A DNA stretch of 64,000 nucleotides, taken from assembly GCF_002119765.1 (NCBI RefSeq), contig NZ_CP021112.1, positions 2,288,501 to 2,352,500 of the forward strand, written 5' to 3'. Shown one piece after another: positions 7,581 through 16,806 of the stretch (positions are counted from its first letter, which is position 1; each line of letters starts with the position of its first letter). A program made the position numbers and the translations under genes. Under the pieces are notes generated by a model. It was not told the DNA's origin. It searched no databases and worked only from the letters and a program-made list of their open reading frames with translations. Source of the stretch: Pseudorhodoplanes sinuspersici (GTDB taxonomy: Bacteria; Pseudomonadota; Alphaproteobacteria; Rhizobiales; Xanthobacteraceae).

Positions 7581-7920
7581 TTGGTTCAATCCTTATGGGG
7601 TCCTGTGCCGGCCGGCGGGGACGGCTGGGTTGAGACGGGGGCAGCGTCGAAAAACCGCAGCGAGTGCTATGGCCCCCGGCACGGCCGCACAAGGGCGTCG
7701 AAACCCGCTCGGTGTTGCGGTCCGACCTCCGCAAGAATGACCATGGACATCGATCGTGGCCTCTGGCAGCACGGCGGCGCGCAGGTTCTGGCCTGCCTCG
7801 TCCATCGGTCGGATTTGCTTTGCGCCCAATGCCGCCCCCCCATAAAATGCGCGGCAAAGCGGCGCTGAGGTCGCTGAACTTAGCGTTTCTGATCTGAAGC
7901 GTCACTTTTAGGAGTGCCTG
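7581..7920. other. Divergent intergenic region without a recognised gene
   Basis: These 340 bases separate the leftward DUF2007 gene from the rightward ispB. Frames on both strands are short, Arg/Pro-rich and lack family features. Promoters for both genes must lie here, but no convincing -35/-10 pair was found. AGGAG before 7921 is the ribosome site of ispB. Confidence 0.6.
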
Positions 7921-8931
7921 GTGGCCGTCGTTATTCCCTTCGAAACCCAGCCGTCGGCGACGATCAACCGGCTGCTCGAACTGACCGCGCCCGACATGGA
8001 GCGCGTCAATGGTGCGATTCTGGCGCGCACCGGCTCCCAGGTGACGATGATCCCCGAAGTGGCGAACCACCTGATCAATTCCGGCGGCAAGCGGCTGCGG
8101 CCGATGCTGACCCTCGCGATGGCCCGGCTGGCCGGTTACGACGGTGACGGCCATGTGAAGCTCGCGGCGGCGGTCGAGTTCATGCACACGGCGACGCTGC
8201 TGCATGACGATGTGGTCGACGAAAGCGAGATGCGGCGCGGCAAGCTGGCGGCGCGCATGCTCTGGGGCAATGAGGCCAGCGTGCTGGTCGGCGATTTCCT
8301 GCTTGGCCAAGCCTTCCGCATGATGGTCGATGTCGGCAATTTGCGGGCACTCGACATCCTGTCGTCGGCTGCGACGGTGATCGCCGAAGGCGAGGTGATG
8401 CAGCTCTCCGCTGCCAAGAACACCGAAACGACCGAGGACGAGTATCTCGCGGTCATTCGCGGCAAGACAGCGGAATTGTTCGCCGCGGCTTGCGAAGTCG
8501 GGCCGGTGCTGGCCGGCCGTGCCAAGGCCGATCTCGCGGCCTGCCGGTCCTATGGCATGAATCTCGGTATTGCCTTCCAGCTTGTCGACGATGCGCTCGA
8601 TTACGGCGGCAAGTCCGCCAAACTCGGCAAGAATGTCGGAGACGATTTCCGCGAAGGCAAGATCACCCTGCCAGTGGTGTTGTCATTCCGCCGCGGCACC
8701 GCTGAAGAGCGGTCATTCTGGACGCGCTGCCTGAAGCAGGGCGGAGGAAGCGATGCCGATCTCGATCAGGCGATCTCGCTGATGACCAGGCACCGCGCGC
8801 TGGAGGATACGATCGGCCGCGCGCAGCATTACGGCGCGATGGCGATCGATGCCCTCGCGCTGTTCCCGTCTTCGCCGATGAAGACGGCTCTGGAAGAGGC
8901 CGTGGCTTTCTGCATCGCGCGGGCGCACTGA
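7921..8931 (+). CDS. ispB: Polyprenyl (octaprenyl-type) diphosphate synthase
   Basis: This 336-residue trans-prenyltransferase has the first Asp-rich motif LLHDDVVDES (about 97-106) and the second LVDDALDYGG (about 221-230). GGKRLRPML is the diphosphate-binding motif near 57. It extends farnesyl diphosphate to the C40-C50 chain used for ubiquinone. Chain length cannot be read from sequence alone, so ispB is used in the broad sense. The GTG start at 7921 has AGGAG seven bases before it. It converges with ispE, another isoprenoid gene. Confidence 0.92.
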   Translation: MAVVIPFETQPSATINRLLELTAPDMERVNGAILARTGSQVTMIPEVANHLINSGGKRLRPMLTLAMARLAGYDGDGHVKLAAAVEFMHTATLLHDDVVDESEMRRGKLAARMLWGNEASVLVGDFLLGQAFRMMVDVGNLRALDILSSAATVIAEGEVMQLSAAKNTETTEDEYLAVIRGKTAELFAAACEVGPVLAGRAKADLAACRSYGMNLGIAFQLVDDALDYGGKSAKLGKNVGDDFREGKITLPVVLSFRRGTAEERSFWTRCLKQGGGSDADLDQAISLMTRHRALEDTIGRAQHYGAMAIDALALFPSSPMKTALEEAVAFCIARAH

Positions 8932-8942
8932 TCGGGAAAGCT

Positions 8943-9863
8943 TTAAGAACGGGTGATTGGCGCTGCGCCAAGCGTCGTGCTGCGTACCCACCAACCGGGA
9001 TGCGCCCGCAGCAAGCGGTCCGCGGCGGCCTTGGCGGCGGTGGCGCTTTCGAACAATCCGAAACAGGTTCCGCCGGAGCCGGACATGCGCGTCAGCAGGC
9101 AATGCTCCGCCGCGCGTATGGCATCGAGCACTTCGCCGACCGCCGGAAACAAAGCGATCGCCGGTGCTTCGAGGTCATTGGTCGATTGCGACACGGCCGC
9201 GACCAGCGCGTCCATGGTCGGAGCCTGCGTCAATTCGACAAGCTGCGAGGCCGGGTCCTGCACCGCCGCTGGTGGCTCGCGCATGACGCTGTCGTCGGCG
9301 CGTGCGGCGAAAACGCGCGCGGTCGGAACAGCGACGCGCGGGTTGACCAGCACGCCGTGAAGCTGCGGCAGGTTCAGCGGGCCCGAGAGAAGGTCGCCGA
9401 TGCCGCGCATGATGCGCGGCCTGGGATCGAGGCAGACCGGGACATCTGCGCCGGTGGCCCGGGCCGCAGCTAACAGGCGATCATCGGTCAAAGGCAGATC
9501 ATTGATTTTGGCGAGCAGCCGGAGTGCCGCCGCCGCATCGGATGACCCGCCGCCCAATCCGGCCGCGACCGGCAGGCTCTTGGTGAGATGGAAATGACCA
9601 CCCCGAAGCGATTCATGCTGCTTCTGCAAGGCGCGGGCGGCCTTCAGCACCAGATTGCCGTCGATATCGCCGGCCTCGGCAGCGGTTTCGCCCTCGACCG
9701 ACAGGCCGAGGCGCTCGCCAGGCGTAAAAGTCAGCGCGTCGCCGACATCGGCAAACACGACAAGGCTTTCAAGCTCATGATAGCCGTCGGCGCGCCGCCC
9801 GCGGATGCGAAGAGTCAAATTGATCTTGGCCGGCGCGAAGTCCGACGACACAGCCGCAGTCAC
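8943..9863 (-). CDS. ispE: 4-diphosphocytidyl-2-C-methyl-D-erythritol kinase
   Basis: This 306-residue GHMP kinase has FAPAKINLTLRI (about 9-20) with the catalytic Lys, the ATP loop LPVAAGLGGGSSDAAAALR (about 93-111), and ADVPVCL with the catalytic Asp near 139. It phosphorylates CDP-methylerythritol in the MEP pathway in the cytoplasm. Translation starts at a GTG 11 bases after the stop of the TPR gene, suggesting an operon; no clear ribosome site is seen. Confidence 0.95.
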   Translation of the reverse strand: MTAAVSSDFAPAKINLTLRIRGRRADGYHELESLVVFADVGDALTFTPGERLGLSVEGETAAEAGDIDGNLVLKAARALQKQHESLRGGHFHLTKSLPVAAGLGGGSSDAAAALRLLAKINDLPLTDDRLLAAARATGADVPVCLDPRPRIMRGIGDLLSGPLNLPQLHGVLVNPRVAVPTARVFAARADDSVMREPPAAVQDPASQLVELTQAPTMDALVAAVSQSTNDLEAPAIALFPAVGEVLDAIRAAEHCLLTRMSGSGGTCFGLFESATAAKAAADRLLRAHPGWWVRSTTLGAAPITRS

Positions 9864-9874
9864 AGGAGAGCCGT

Positions 9875-11632
9875 TCAGCCGCCGTTGCGTTTCGTGTTCT
9901 GCTCGGCCGTGGTCGCATTATTATCGTCCGGCATGCCGTTCTTCAGCTTGTCTTCGATCTTTTTCAGTTCGTCCGGCTCAGGCTTCAGCGCCGTTGCATG
10001 TTGCCACTGGAACTGTGCCTCAAGCTGACGGCCGGTCTTCCAATAGGCATCGCCGAGATGGTCATTGATGGTCGGATCGTCCGGCTTCAGCTCGACGGCG
10101 CGTTCAAGATGCTTGGTCGCTTCCTCGAGATTGCCGATGCGATAATAGGCCCAGCCGAGCGAGTCGACGATGTAGCCGTCGTCAGGGCGCTGTTCGACCG
10201 CGCGCCGGATCATTCGCATGCCTTCGTCAAGATTGACGCCCTGATCGACCCAGGAATAGCCGAGATAGTTCAGCACATGTGCCTGATCGGGGTAGAGCTC
10301 GAGCGCCTTCTTCAGGTCGGCTTCGGCAGCCGGCCAGTTCTTCGCGCGCTCGTGGCAGATGCCGCGGAAATAGAAGACCAGCCAGTTCGGCTTCTGCGGG
10401 TTGGCGATCAGCGACACTGCCTTGCTGTAGGTGTCAGCGCATTCCGCGTAATTCTTGCGTGAACGCTCGATATTGCCGAGCGCCATGATCGCTTCGCGGT
10501 CCGTCGGGTTTTCCTCGATCAGCTTTTTCAGATGCAGTTTCGCTTCGTCGGTCTTGTCGAGCGAATCGAGATTGGTGGCGAGCTGGATTTCGGCATTGCG
10601 ATGCAGCGGCGAATCTGCCGGCACGCGGCGATAGATGTCGATCGCAAGCTGCGGCTTTTTCATTGCCTCATAGAGATCGGCGAGCGAGAGCAAGGCCAGT
10701 GGGTGCTTCGGTTCGAGATAGAGTGCGAGCTGCAGATAGGCGAGGCCAAGGTCCTCGCCACCGCGGCGGCCGAGCGCCGATCCGATGCCGTAGAGCACCT
10801 CGGCGGCGCCGGCCTGTGCATTTTGCACCAGCGGCGGCAGCTTCTCGCCGGCTTCGACCTTCGTCACCTCATCGACGATCAGCGGATGGTTCGGCAGCGC
10901 TTTCTCAAATCCCTGGAACACCGCCAGCGCTTCATCCTTCGAACCGTGCCGGGACAGGAAGCTGCCATACGCTTCGACGATGCGGAGCGCTGTCGCGTCA
11001 CTCTTCTGCACCTTCTCAAGCCGCTTGCCAGCGTCCTTCTTCTTGCCGGCGATATCGAGGATCATGCCGGCATGCAGATCCTTGAAGGTCGCGTACCAGT
11101 CGGCGCCCTGCAGGCGATCGATGACATCGATCGCGGTCTTTGGATCTTTGGAGCCGTATTGCGTCCAGGCGATCAGGAGTGCCGCGGTCAGGTCGGTCAC
11201 CGGTCCGCGCACAGATTGCGCGATATTCAGGCGTGCGGACTGCCATTGCTTGTTCTTGATGGCGCGAATGCCGAGCACCAGCCGGGCGGTCTTGTCGTTC
11301 TTTTTGGTCTGCAGGACACGCTCGGCCAGGCGGACGGCTTCGTCGATATTACCCTCGGTCAGCGAGGCGATGAAGGCGCGCTCCAGCAATTCCGGATTTT
11401 TTGGATCGGACCGCAGCGCGGCCCGGTAGTAGGTCGACGCCGCTGCCGCATCGCGCTGGGCACCGGCGTGCCGCGCGGCGAGGTAATTGCCGGAGGTCGA
11501 TGTCCGCGCCGCGTCCTGCCGGCTCGGAGCCTGTGCCGCCAGGATGCCGGGCAGCATAAGGATGCCAAAAGCGGTGGCCGCGACAGCCGCGGGCTTGATC
11601 AATCTCGACACGATCACGTCTGAAATCTCCAT
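9875..11632 (-). CDS. Tetratricopeptide repeat protein, exported
   Basis: This 585-residue protein has an N-terminal signal-like hydrophobic segment (AVAATAFGILMLPGILAAQA) and then many TPR units. Clear ones are near the C-terminus: LKPDDPTINDHLGDAYWKTG, and YPDQAHVLNYLGYSW followed by PDDGYIVDSLGWAYYRIG. It probably acts as a periplasmic or outer-membrane-associated scaffold. Homologues typically sit upstream of ispE in Rhizobiales. The GTG eight codons in would give a cleaner signal peptide (MSRLIKPAAV), so the true start could be there. The C-terminus is polar and Asn/Thr-rich. Confidence 0.88.
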   Translation of the reverse strand: MEISDVIVSRLIKPAAVAATAFGILMLPGILAAQAPSRQDAARTSTSGNYLAARHAGAQRDAAAASTYYRAALRSDPKNPELLERAFIASLTEGNIDEAVRLAERVLQTKKNDKTARLVLGIRAIKNKQWQSARLNIAQSVRGPVTDLTAALLIAWTQYGSKDPKTAIDVIDRLQGADWYATFKDLHAGMILDIAGKKKDAGKRLEKVQKSDATALRIVEAYGSFLSRHGSKDEALAVFQGFEKALPNHPLIVDEVTKVEAGEKLPPLVQNAQAGAAEVLYGIGSALGRRGGEDLGLAYLQLALYLEPKHPLALLSLADLYEAMKKPQLAIDIYRRVPADSPLHRNAEIQLATNLDSLDKTDEAKLHLKKLIEENPTDREAIMALGNIERSRKNYAECADTYSKAVSLIANPQKPNWLVFYFRGICHERAKNWPAAEADLKKALELYPDQAHVLNYLGYSWVDQGVNLDEGMRMIRRAVEQRPDDGYIVDSLGWAYYRIGNLEEATKHLERAVELKPDDPTINDHLGDAYWKTGRQLEAQFQWQHATALKPEPDELKKIEDKLKNGMPDDNNATTAEQNTKRNGG

Positions 11633-11790
11633 CGTGCGGTACCGCGAAGCGGTTCCCGCAGGCTCGGAAGAGGATGGCCTTTTTGCGCTGCCGTCGCAAG
11701 GACGGCGGCGATGCCTTCAGTCCTTAAGACTTCCGCGTAGGCTGACGGCTCCAATGGGGCTTTATCGTGACGTTTGCCGGTCACATCTGC

Positions 11791-13443
11791 TTACATGTTC
11801 GGATAATTCGGTCCGCCCGCGCCCTCGGGCGGAACCCACGTGATATTCCGGTTCGGATCCTTGATATCGCAGGTTTTGCAATGGACGCAGTTTTGCGCGT
11901 TGATGACGAAGCGCAGGTCCGCGCCTTCGCCAACCCATTCATAAACGCCGGCCGGACAATAGCGGGTCGAGGGGCCGGCATAGATGTCGTGCTCCGAGGA
12001 TTTCTGCAGGGCCATATCCGCGACCTGCAGGTGCGGCGGCTGGTTTTCCTCGTGATTGGTGTTGGACAGGAACACCGATGACAGCCGGTCAAAGGTGAGC
12101 TTGCCGTCCGGTTTCGGATAGGCGATCGGCGTACACTCCTTCGCCGGTTTCAGGCATTGCCAATCGGCCTTGCCGTGCCTTTGCGTACCGAACAGGGAGA
12201 AGCCGAGAGTATTGGTCCACATATCGAGACCGCCGAGCGCGATGCCGACCATCGTTCCGAATTTCGACCAGAGCGGCTTCACATTGCGCACCGGCCAGAG
12301 ATCCTTGCCAATCGCCGAACCCCGCCAAGCGTCTTCATAAGCGGTCAGTTCGTCGTTGGCCCGGCCGGCGGACAGCGCGTCGACAATGTGTTCCGCAGCG
12401 AGCATGCCGGACGAAATCGCGTTATGCGTGCCCTTGATGCGCGGCACATTGACGAAGCCGGCGGCGCAGCCGATCAGCGCGCCGCCCGGAAACGTCAGGC
12501 GCGGTACCGACTGATAGCCGCCCTCGGTGATCGCGCGAGAGCCATAAGCGATCCGCTTGGCGCCGTCGAACACATCGCGAATGGCCGGATGCGTTTTGAA
12601 GCGCTGGAATTCCTCGAACGGCGAGATGTAGGGATTCTCGTAATTGAGATGCAGCACGAAGCCGACCGAAACGAGATTCTCGTCGTAATGATAGAGGAAT
12701 GAGCCGCCGCCGGTCTTGTTGTCGAGCGGCCAGCCGAATGAATGCTGCACAAGACCGGGCTTGTGCTTTGACGGATCGACCTGCCACAGTTCCTTCAGCC
12801 CGATGCCGAATTTGGGCGGCTCGCAATTCTTCGCCAGATCGTATTTGGCTATCAGGATCTTGCTCAGCGATCCGCGTGCGCCCTCGGCGAACAGCGTATA
12901 TTTGCCGAGCAATTCCATGCCACGGGTGAAGCTGTCGGTCGGCTCGCCTTCCTTGCCGATGCCCATATCTCCGGTGGCGATGCCGCGCACTTCACCGTTG
13001 TCGCCATAGATGAGTTCGGCGGCGGCGAAACCTGGATAGATTTCGACGCCCAGCGCTTCGGCCTTGGCGGCCAGCCATTTGGTCACGAGACCGAACGAGC
13101 CGATGAAGCAGCCATGGTTGCTCATCAGCGGCGGCGCCATGAACAGCGGCACGGGGAGGGCCGATTTTTGCGACAGCCAGTAGAAGCGGTCGTCGGTTAC
13201 CTCGGTCTTGAGGGGGCGGTCCGGGTCCTCCCGCCAGTCCGGAATCAGACGGTCGAGGGCGGATGGGTCGACCACGGCGCCGGACAGGATATGGGCACCG
13301 ACCTCCGAGCCCTTTTCGACCACAACGACGCTGGCGTCCGGCGAAAGCTGTTTCAGCCGAATCGCCGCCGCAAGGCCGGCCGGCCCCGCGCCAACGATCA
13401 CGACATCAAATTCCATGCTTTCACGGGGCGGCAGCTCGGACAT
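11791..13443 (-). CDS. Electron transfer flavoprotein-ubiquinone oxidoreductase
   Basis: This 550-residue protein has an N-terminal FAD Rossmann motif (VIVGAGPAGLAAAIRL, about 15-30). The ETF-QO body includes the ubiquinone-binding region, and the C-terminal 4Fe-4S motif reads CPAGVYEW followed by NCVHCKTCDIKDPNRNITW. It transfers electrons from ETF (fatty acid, amino acid and dimethylglycine dehydrogenases) to the quinone pool at the inner membrane. AGAGGAAG lies four bases before the ATG. It is monocistronic and divergent from the uracil-DNA glycosylase gene. Confidence 0.96.
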   Translation of the reverse strand: MSELPPRESMEFDVVIVGAGPAGLAAAIRLKQLSPDASVVVVEKGSEVGAHILSGAVVDPSALDRLIPDWREDPDRPLKTEVTDDRFYWLSQKSALPVPLFMAPPLMSNHGCFIGSFGLVTKWLAAKAEALGVEIYPGFAAAELIYGDNGEVRGIATGDMGIGKEGEPTDSFTRGMELLGKYTLFAEGARGSLSKILIAKYDLAKNCEPPKFGIGLKELWQVDPSKHKPGLVQHSFGWPLDNKTGGGSFLYHYDENLVSVGFVLHLNYENPYISPFEEFQRFKTHPAIRDVFDGAKRIAYGSRAITEGGYQSVPRLTFPGGALIGCAAGFVNVPRIKGTHNAISSGMLAAEHIVDALSAGRANDELTAYEDAWRGSAIGKDLWPVRNVKPLWSKFGTMVGIALGGLDMWTNTLGFSLFGTQRHGKADWQCLKPAKECTPIAYPKPDGKLTFDRLSSVFLSNTNHEENQPPHLQVADMALQKSSEHDIYAGPSTRYCPAGVYEWVGEGADLRFVINAQNCVHCKTCDIKDPNRNITWVPPEGAGGPNYPNM

Positions 13444-13545
13444 TAGACTTCCTCTGAATGGGATTTTGTTTTTTCACGTTTCTGGAAAAGCCACAATCGG
13501 CAAGGGCATGGTGCGGTGTCCGGGGTATGCGCTAATGTTGACGCC

Positions 13546-14364
13546 ATGACACCCGGACATGAAAAGGCCGCCCGCGACCTCCTGACTTTTTATGTGGAAG
13601 CGGGTGTCGATGCCGTGCTTGGTGAGGAGCCGGTGGACCGCTTCGCCGATATCGATATGGCGCCCGCAGCGGAACCGGCCGCCCCAAAGCCCGCACCGCT
13701 TGCCCCAGTGCGGGAGATGCGTGCCGCCCCGTCGATGCCCGCCGTCCAGGTGCCGCCGCCGCCGGAGGAAGCCATCATGGCCGCCCGCGCCGCCGCGAAA
13801 TCGGTCGCCTCGCTGGAGGAGTTGCGGGCGATCATGAATGCCTTTGAAGGTTGCGCGCTGCGGACGACCGCGAAGCAGCTCGTCTTCGGCGATGGTTCGC
13901 CGCAGGCCCGGCTGATGTTCATCGGCGAAGCCCCCGGCTCCGAGGAGGATCAAAAGGGTATTCCGTTCGTCGGGCGGTCCGGTCAATTGCTCGATCGGAT
14001 GCTGACGGCCATCGGCATCGCGCGGCAGGATGTCTATATCGCCAACATCGTGCCCTGGCGGCCGCCGGGCAATCGCGATCCCTCGATCCACGAATCGCAA
14101 ACCTGTCTTCCGTTCATTCAGCGGCAGATCGAGCTGGTCGATCCCGACGTCATTGTCTGTCTCGGCAAGCCTTCGACGGCGACGCTGCTCGGTGTCACCG
14201 ACGGCATTCGCCGCACACGCGGCCGTTGGTTCAAATACGACACCGGCAAGCGTGAGATCCGCGCGACGGCGACATTCCATCCCGCCTATCTCTTGCGCAC
14301 GCCGATCGAGAAGCGGTTTGCGTGGCGCGATTTCCTGGCGATCAAGAAAGCGCTCGGGAATTAG
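13546..14364 (+). CDS. Uracil-DNA glycosylase, family 4-like
   Basis: This 272-residue protein has about 85 Ala/Pro-rich N-terminal residues, a linker typical of Rhizobiales members, then the glycosylase. FEGCALRTTAK, the uracil pocket motif GEAPGSEEDQKG, YIANIVPWRPPGNRDP and the C-terminal HPAYLL motif are all present. It removes uracil from DNA. The Cys residues of the family iron-sulfur cluster are partly seen: GCAL, TCLPF and VCLG (the last two 18 residues apart). The first Cys of the usual Cys-x2-Cys pair is not evident. The start at 13546 is chosen because homology and spacing from the divergent gene fit. Confidence 0.9.
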   Translation: MTPGHEKAARDLLTFYVEAGVDAVLGEEPVDRFADIDMAPAAEPAAPKPAPLAPVREMRAAPSMPAVQVPPPPEEAIMAARAAAKSVASLEELRAIMNAFEGCALRTTAKQLVFGDGSPQARLMFIGEAPGSEEDQKGIPFVGRSGQLLDRMLTAIGIARQDVYIANIVPWRPPGNRDPSIHESQTCLPFIQRQIELVDPDVIVCLGKPSTATLLGVTDGIRRTRGRWFKYDTGKREIRATATFHPAYLLRTPIEKRFAWRDFLAIKKALGN

Positions 14365-14383
14365 AACGCGATCGGAGCCGCGT

Positions 14384-15730
14384 TCATCCCCCCGGCACAA
14401 GAATCAGCTTGATTGCGAACACGAGCGCGAGGGCTGCAACCGCAACAGAGACGTCCTTGAACCGGCCCGCGATCAGCTTGATCAGCGCGTAGGTGATGAA
14501 CCCAAGCCCGATGCCGGTGGCGATCGAATAGGTCAGCGGCATGGTGATGGCCGCGATCACGGCGGGTGCCGCCTCGGTGATGTCGTCCCAGTTCAGGTTG
14601 GACATCAGGCTTGCCATCACGCACGCGACAAACAGCAGCGCCGCCGCCGAGGCATAGGCCGGAATCATGCCCGCGAGCGGGGAGAAGAAGAGGGCGAACA
14701 GGAAGAGGATGCCGACGAACACGGCGGTGAGGCCGGTACGGCCACCCGCTTCGACGCCGGCAGCGCTTTCGATATAGCTGGTCGTGGTCGAGGTGCCGAT
14801 CGAGGCGCCGAACATCGCCGCGAAGCTATCCGAAATCAGGGCCTGCTTCATGCGCGGCACATTGCCGTCCTTGTCGACGAAGCCCGCCTTCTCCGTCACC
14901 GCGATCAGGGTGCCGGCATTGTCGAACACGTCGATCATCAGGATCGAGAACACCACGACGATGAAGGACAGTTCGAACACGCGCGTGAAATCCATCTGCA
15001 ACAGGGTTGGTGCGAGCGACGGCGGCATCGAGACGATGCCGGTGAATGTCGAGAGCCCGAGCGGAATGCCGAGGATCCCGACGATCAGAATGCCGATCAG
15101 CGTTGCGCCGTGAATCTTGCGGGCATGCAGCGCGACGATCAGGATGAAGCCGAGCAGGCACAGGAGTGGCGCCGGCAGGTTCAGATGGCCGAGCGTGACC
15201 AGTGTCGCCGGATGATCGACAATGATGCCAGCATTTTCGAGCGCGATGATGCCCAAAAACAATCCGACGCCGGCGCCAATCGCATATTTCAGGTTTCGCG
15301 GGATCTGGTTGATGATGTATTCGCGCAATCCCGTCACCGACAGAAGAAAGAACAACACGCCCGACAGGAACACTGCGCCGAGCGCCTGCTGCCACGAATA
15401 TTTGTAGGTCAGCACCACGGTGAAGGCGAAGAACGCGTTCAGCCCCATGCCGGGCGCGAGCGCGATCGGATAATTCGCGTAAAGTCCCATCACGATGCTG
15501 CACACCGCGGCAGCGACGCAGGTGGCGACGAAGACCGCACCATGGTCCATCCCCGCCTTGGCGAGAATGCTTGGGTTGACGAAAATGATGTAGGCCATCG
15601 TCAGGAATGTGGTTAGTCCGGCCAGTGCCTCGGTGCGGACATTGGTCCCGTTTGCCGTCAGCCCGAAATACTGATCGAGAAAGCCGTTCGGACCGGCGGT
15701 CTTGCCCGCCGGCGTCTTGTCTGTCGCCAT
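14384..15730 (-). CDS. NCS2 family purine permease (AzgA/PbuG-like)
   Basis: This 448-residue polytopic protein has the family start FLDQYFGLTANGTNVRTE and LAGLTTFLTMAYIIFVNP, then GMGLNAFFAF, IFDNAGTL-type (VFDNAGTLIAVTE) and the GASIGTSTTTSYIESAAGV core motif. AzgA-like carriers import adenine, guanine or hypoxanthine with protons. The ATG at 15730 is set by AGGGGGAC seven bases upstream; the 43 extra upstream residues lack homology. It stands alone, converging on the glycosylase gene. Confidence 0.92.
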   Translation of the reverse strand: MATDKTPAGKTAGPNGFLDQYFGLTANGTNVRTEALAGLTTFLTMAYIIFVNPSILAKAGMDHGAVFVATCVAAAVCSIVMGLYANYPIALAPGMGLNAFFAFTVVLTYKYSWQQALGAVFLSGVLFFLLSVTGLREYIINQIPRNLKYAIGAGVGLFLGIIALENAGIIVDHPATLVTLGHLNLPAPLLCLLGFILIVALHARKIHGATLIGILIVGILGIPLGLSTFTGIVSMPPSLAPTLLQMDFTRVFELSFIVVVFSILMIDVFDNAGTLIAVTEKAGFVDKDGNVPRMKQALISDSFAAMFGASIGTSTTTSYIESAAGVEAGGRTGLTAVFVGILFLFALFFSPLAGMIPAYASAAALLFVACVMASLMSNLNWDDITEAAPAVIAAITMPLTYSIATGIGLGFITYALIKLIAGRFKDVSVAVAALALVFAIKLILVPGG

Positions 15731-15943
15731 GATGTCCCCCTGCACCCCCACGCTTCCAGCGATCGGGGTAAAAAACCAAGCAAGTTTAACGCCATTTGGC
15801 GCTGGGCGAGCACCACGGACAACTTGTCCACTGGCAGAAAATCGGGATTTGGTTGTCATGCCGCCGGTTCAGGTCTCCAACGGCGCTGTCTCATGACTGA
15901 AGACACTTCGAATGTGCTAGGCGAAATGAAGGAAAGGTCGTTC

Positions 15944-16681
15944 ATGGACCCACTTCAACACGCCGCGCCGTACCATCGGGCTTGCCCGCGAGCCGGGGTA
16001 TCTCCGGACTGCGAAGCTTGCGCCGTCCGCTCTCTCAGCGTTTGCGCCGCTCTCGCGCCGGATGAATTATCCGAACTTGGCCGTCTGGCGCAGCCCCGTT
16101 GTTTCCGCCCAAGGCAGACAATCGCGATCGAAGGCGAGGCGTCGACGGCTGTCCACAACATCACCGGTGGCGTGGTCCGCCTCTATCGCATGCTGGACGA
16201 TGGCCGGCGGCAGGTCGTCGGCTTCCTTTTTCCCGGCGATGTTCTTGGCATTGAGATGACCCCTCAGGTCCAGCTCAGCGCGGAGGCCATCGGAGCGGCA
16301 ACGGCCTGTCGCTTCGACGCTGCGGGCTTTGCCAGGCTGACGACGCGCAAGCCGCGCTTGCTGGCCAAGTTGCACGAGCGCGCGCGTCACGAATTGATGG
16401 TGGCGCATGATCATGTTGTTGCGCTCGGCCGCCGGACCGCAGAGGAGCGGATAGGCTGGTTTCTGGCGCGGCTGCGCGGTCGTTGCATGACAGAGAATGG
16501 TCATCCTTCTGTCGTGATCGAGTTGCCGATGCCGCGGCAAGATATTGCCGATTATGTGGGGCTCACCATCGAAACGGTCAGCCGCACATTCACCCGTTTG
16601 GCACGCGAACGGGTCATCGCGATTGAGCCGCATGCGATCCGGATTCTGGATGCACACCGGATGGAGCAATTGGCTACCTGA
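15944..16681 (+). CDS. Crp/Fnr family regulator with FNR-type iron-sulfur ligands
   Basis: This 245-residue protein has an N-terminal Cys cluster, DCEACAVRSLSVC (Cys-x2-Cys-x7-Cys), plus a Cys in the cNMP-like domain (ATACRFDAAGF), the FNR pattern for an oxygen-labile 4Fe-4S cluster. The C-terminal winged helix includes DIADYVGLTIETVSRTFTRL, whose recognition helix E-xx-SR matches FNR/FixK proteins that read TTGAT-N4-ATCAA. AAGGAAAGG six bases before the ATG at 15944 fixes this start over two upstream ATGs. It lies just upstream of cydAB and probably controls it in low oxygen; no perfect FNR box was seen in the gap. Confidence 0.9.
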   Translation: MDPLQHAAPYHRACPRAGVSPDCEACAVRSLSVCAALAPDELSELGRLAQPRCFRPRQTIAIEGEASTAVHNITGGVVRLYRMLDDGRRQVVGFLFPGDVLGIEMTPQVQLSAEAIGAATACRFDAAGFARLTTRKPRLLAKLHERARHELMVAHDHVVALGRRTAEERIGWFLARLRGRCMTENGHPSVVIELPMPRQDIADYVGLTIETVSRTFTRLARERVIAIEPHAIRILDAHRMEQLAT

Positions 16682-16684
16682 TCG

Positions 16685-16718
16685 GTCAAAATGCGACGCC
16701 TTGCTGCGCCGCATTTGA
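16685..16718 (+). terminator. Hairpin after the FNR-like gene
   Basis: TCAAAATGCG and CGCATTTGA can pair (one bulged A) around a short G+C-rich loop immediately after the stop. There is no T tract, so it may be an attenuating or RNA-stabilising hairpin rather than a strong terminator. Confidence 0.35.
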
Positions 16719-16806
16719 CGTGGATTTTGAGGTGAATTTCGCCGATACTGCTCATCCGAATCGTGTTTGAGCTATCGGCTTGAGTCGTCAGGCTTAGGAG
16801 CAGCTC

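Noticed and set aside
16682-16806. FNR/FixK box before cydA
   Set aside because: TTGAGCTATCGGCTTGAG near 16769 was considered but does not match TTGAT-N4-ATCAA with acceptable symmetry.
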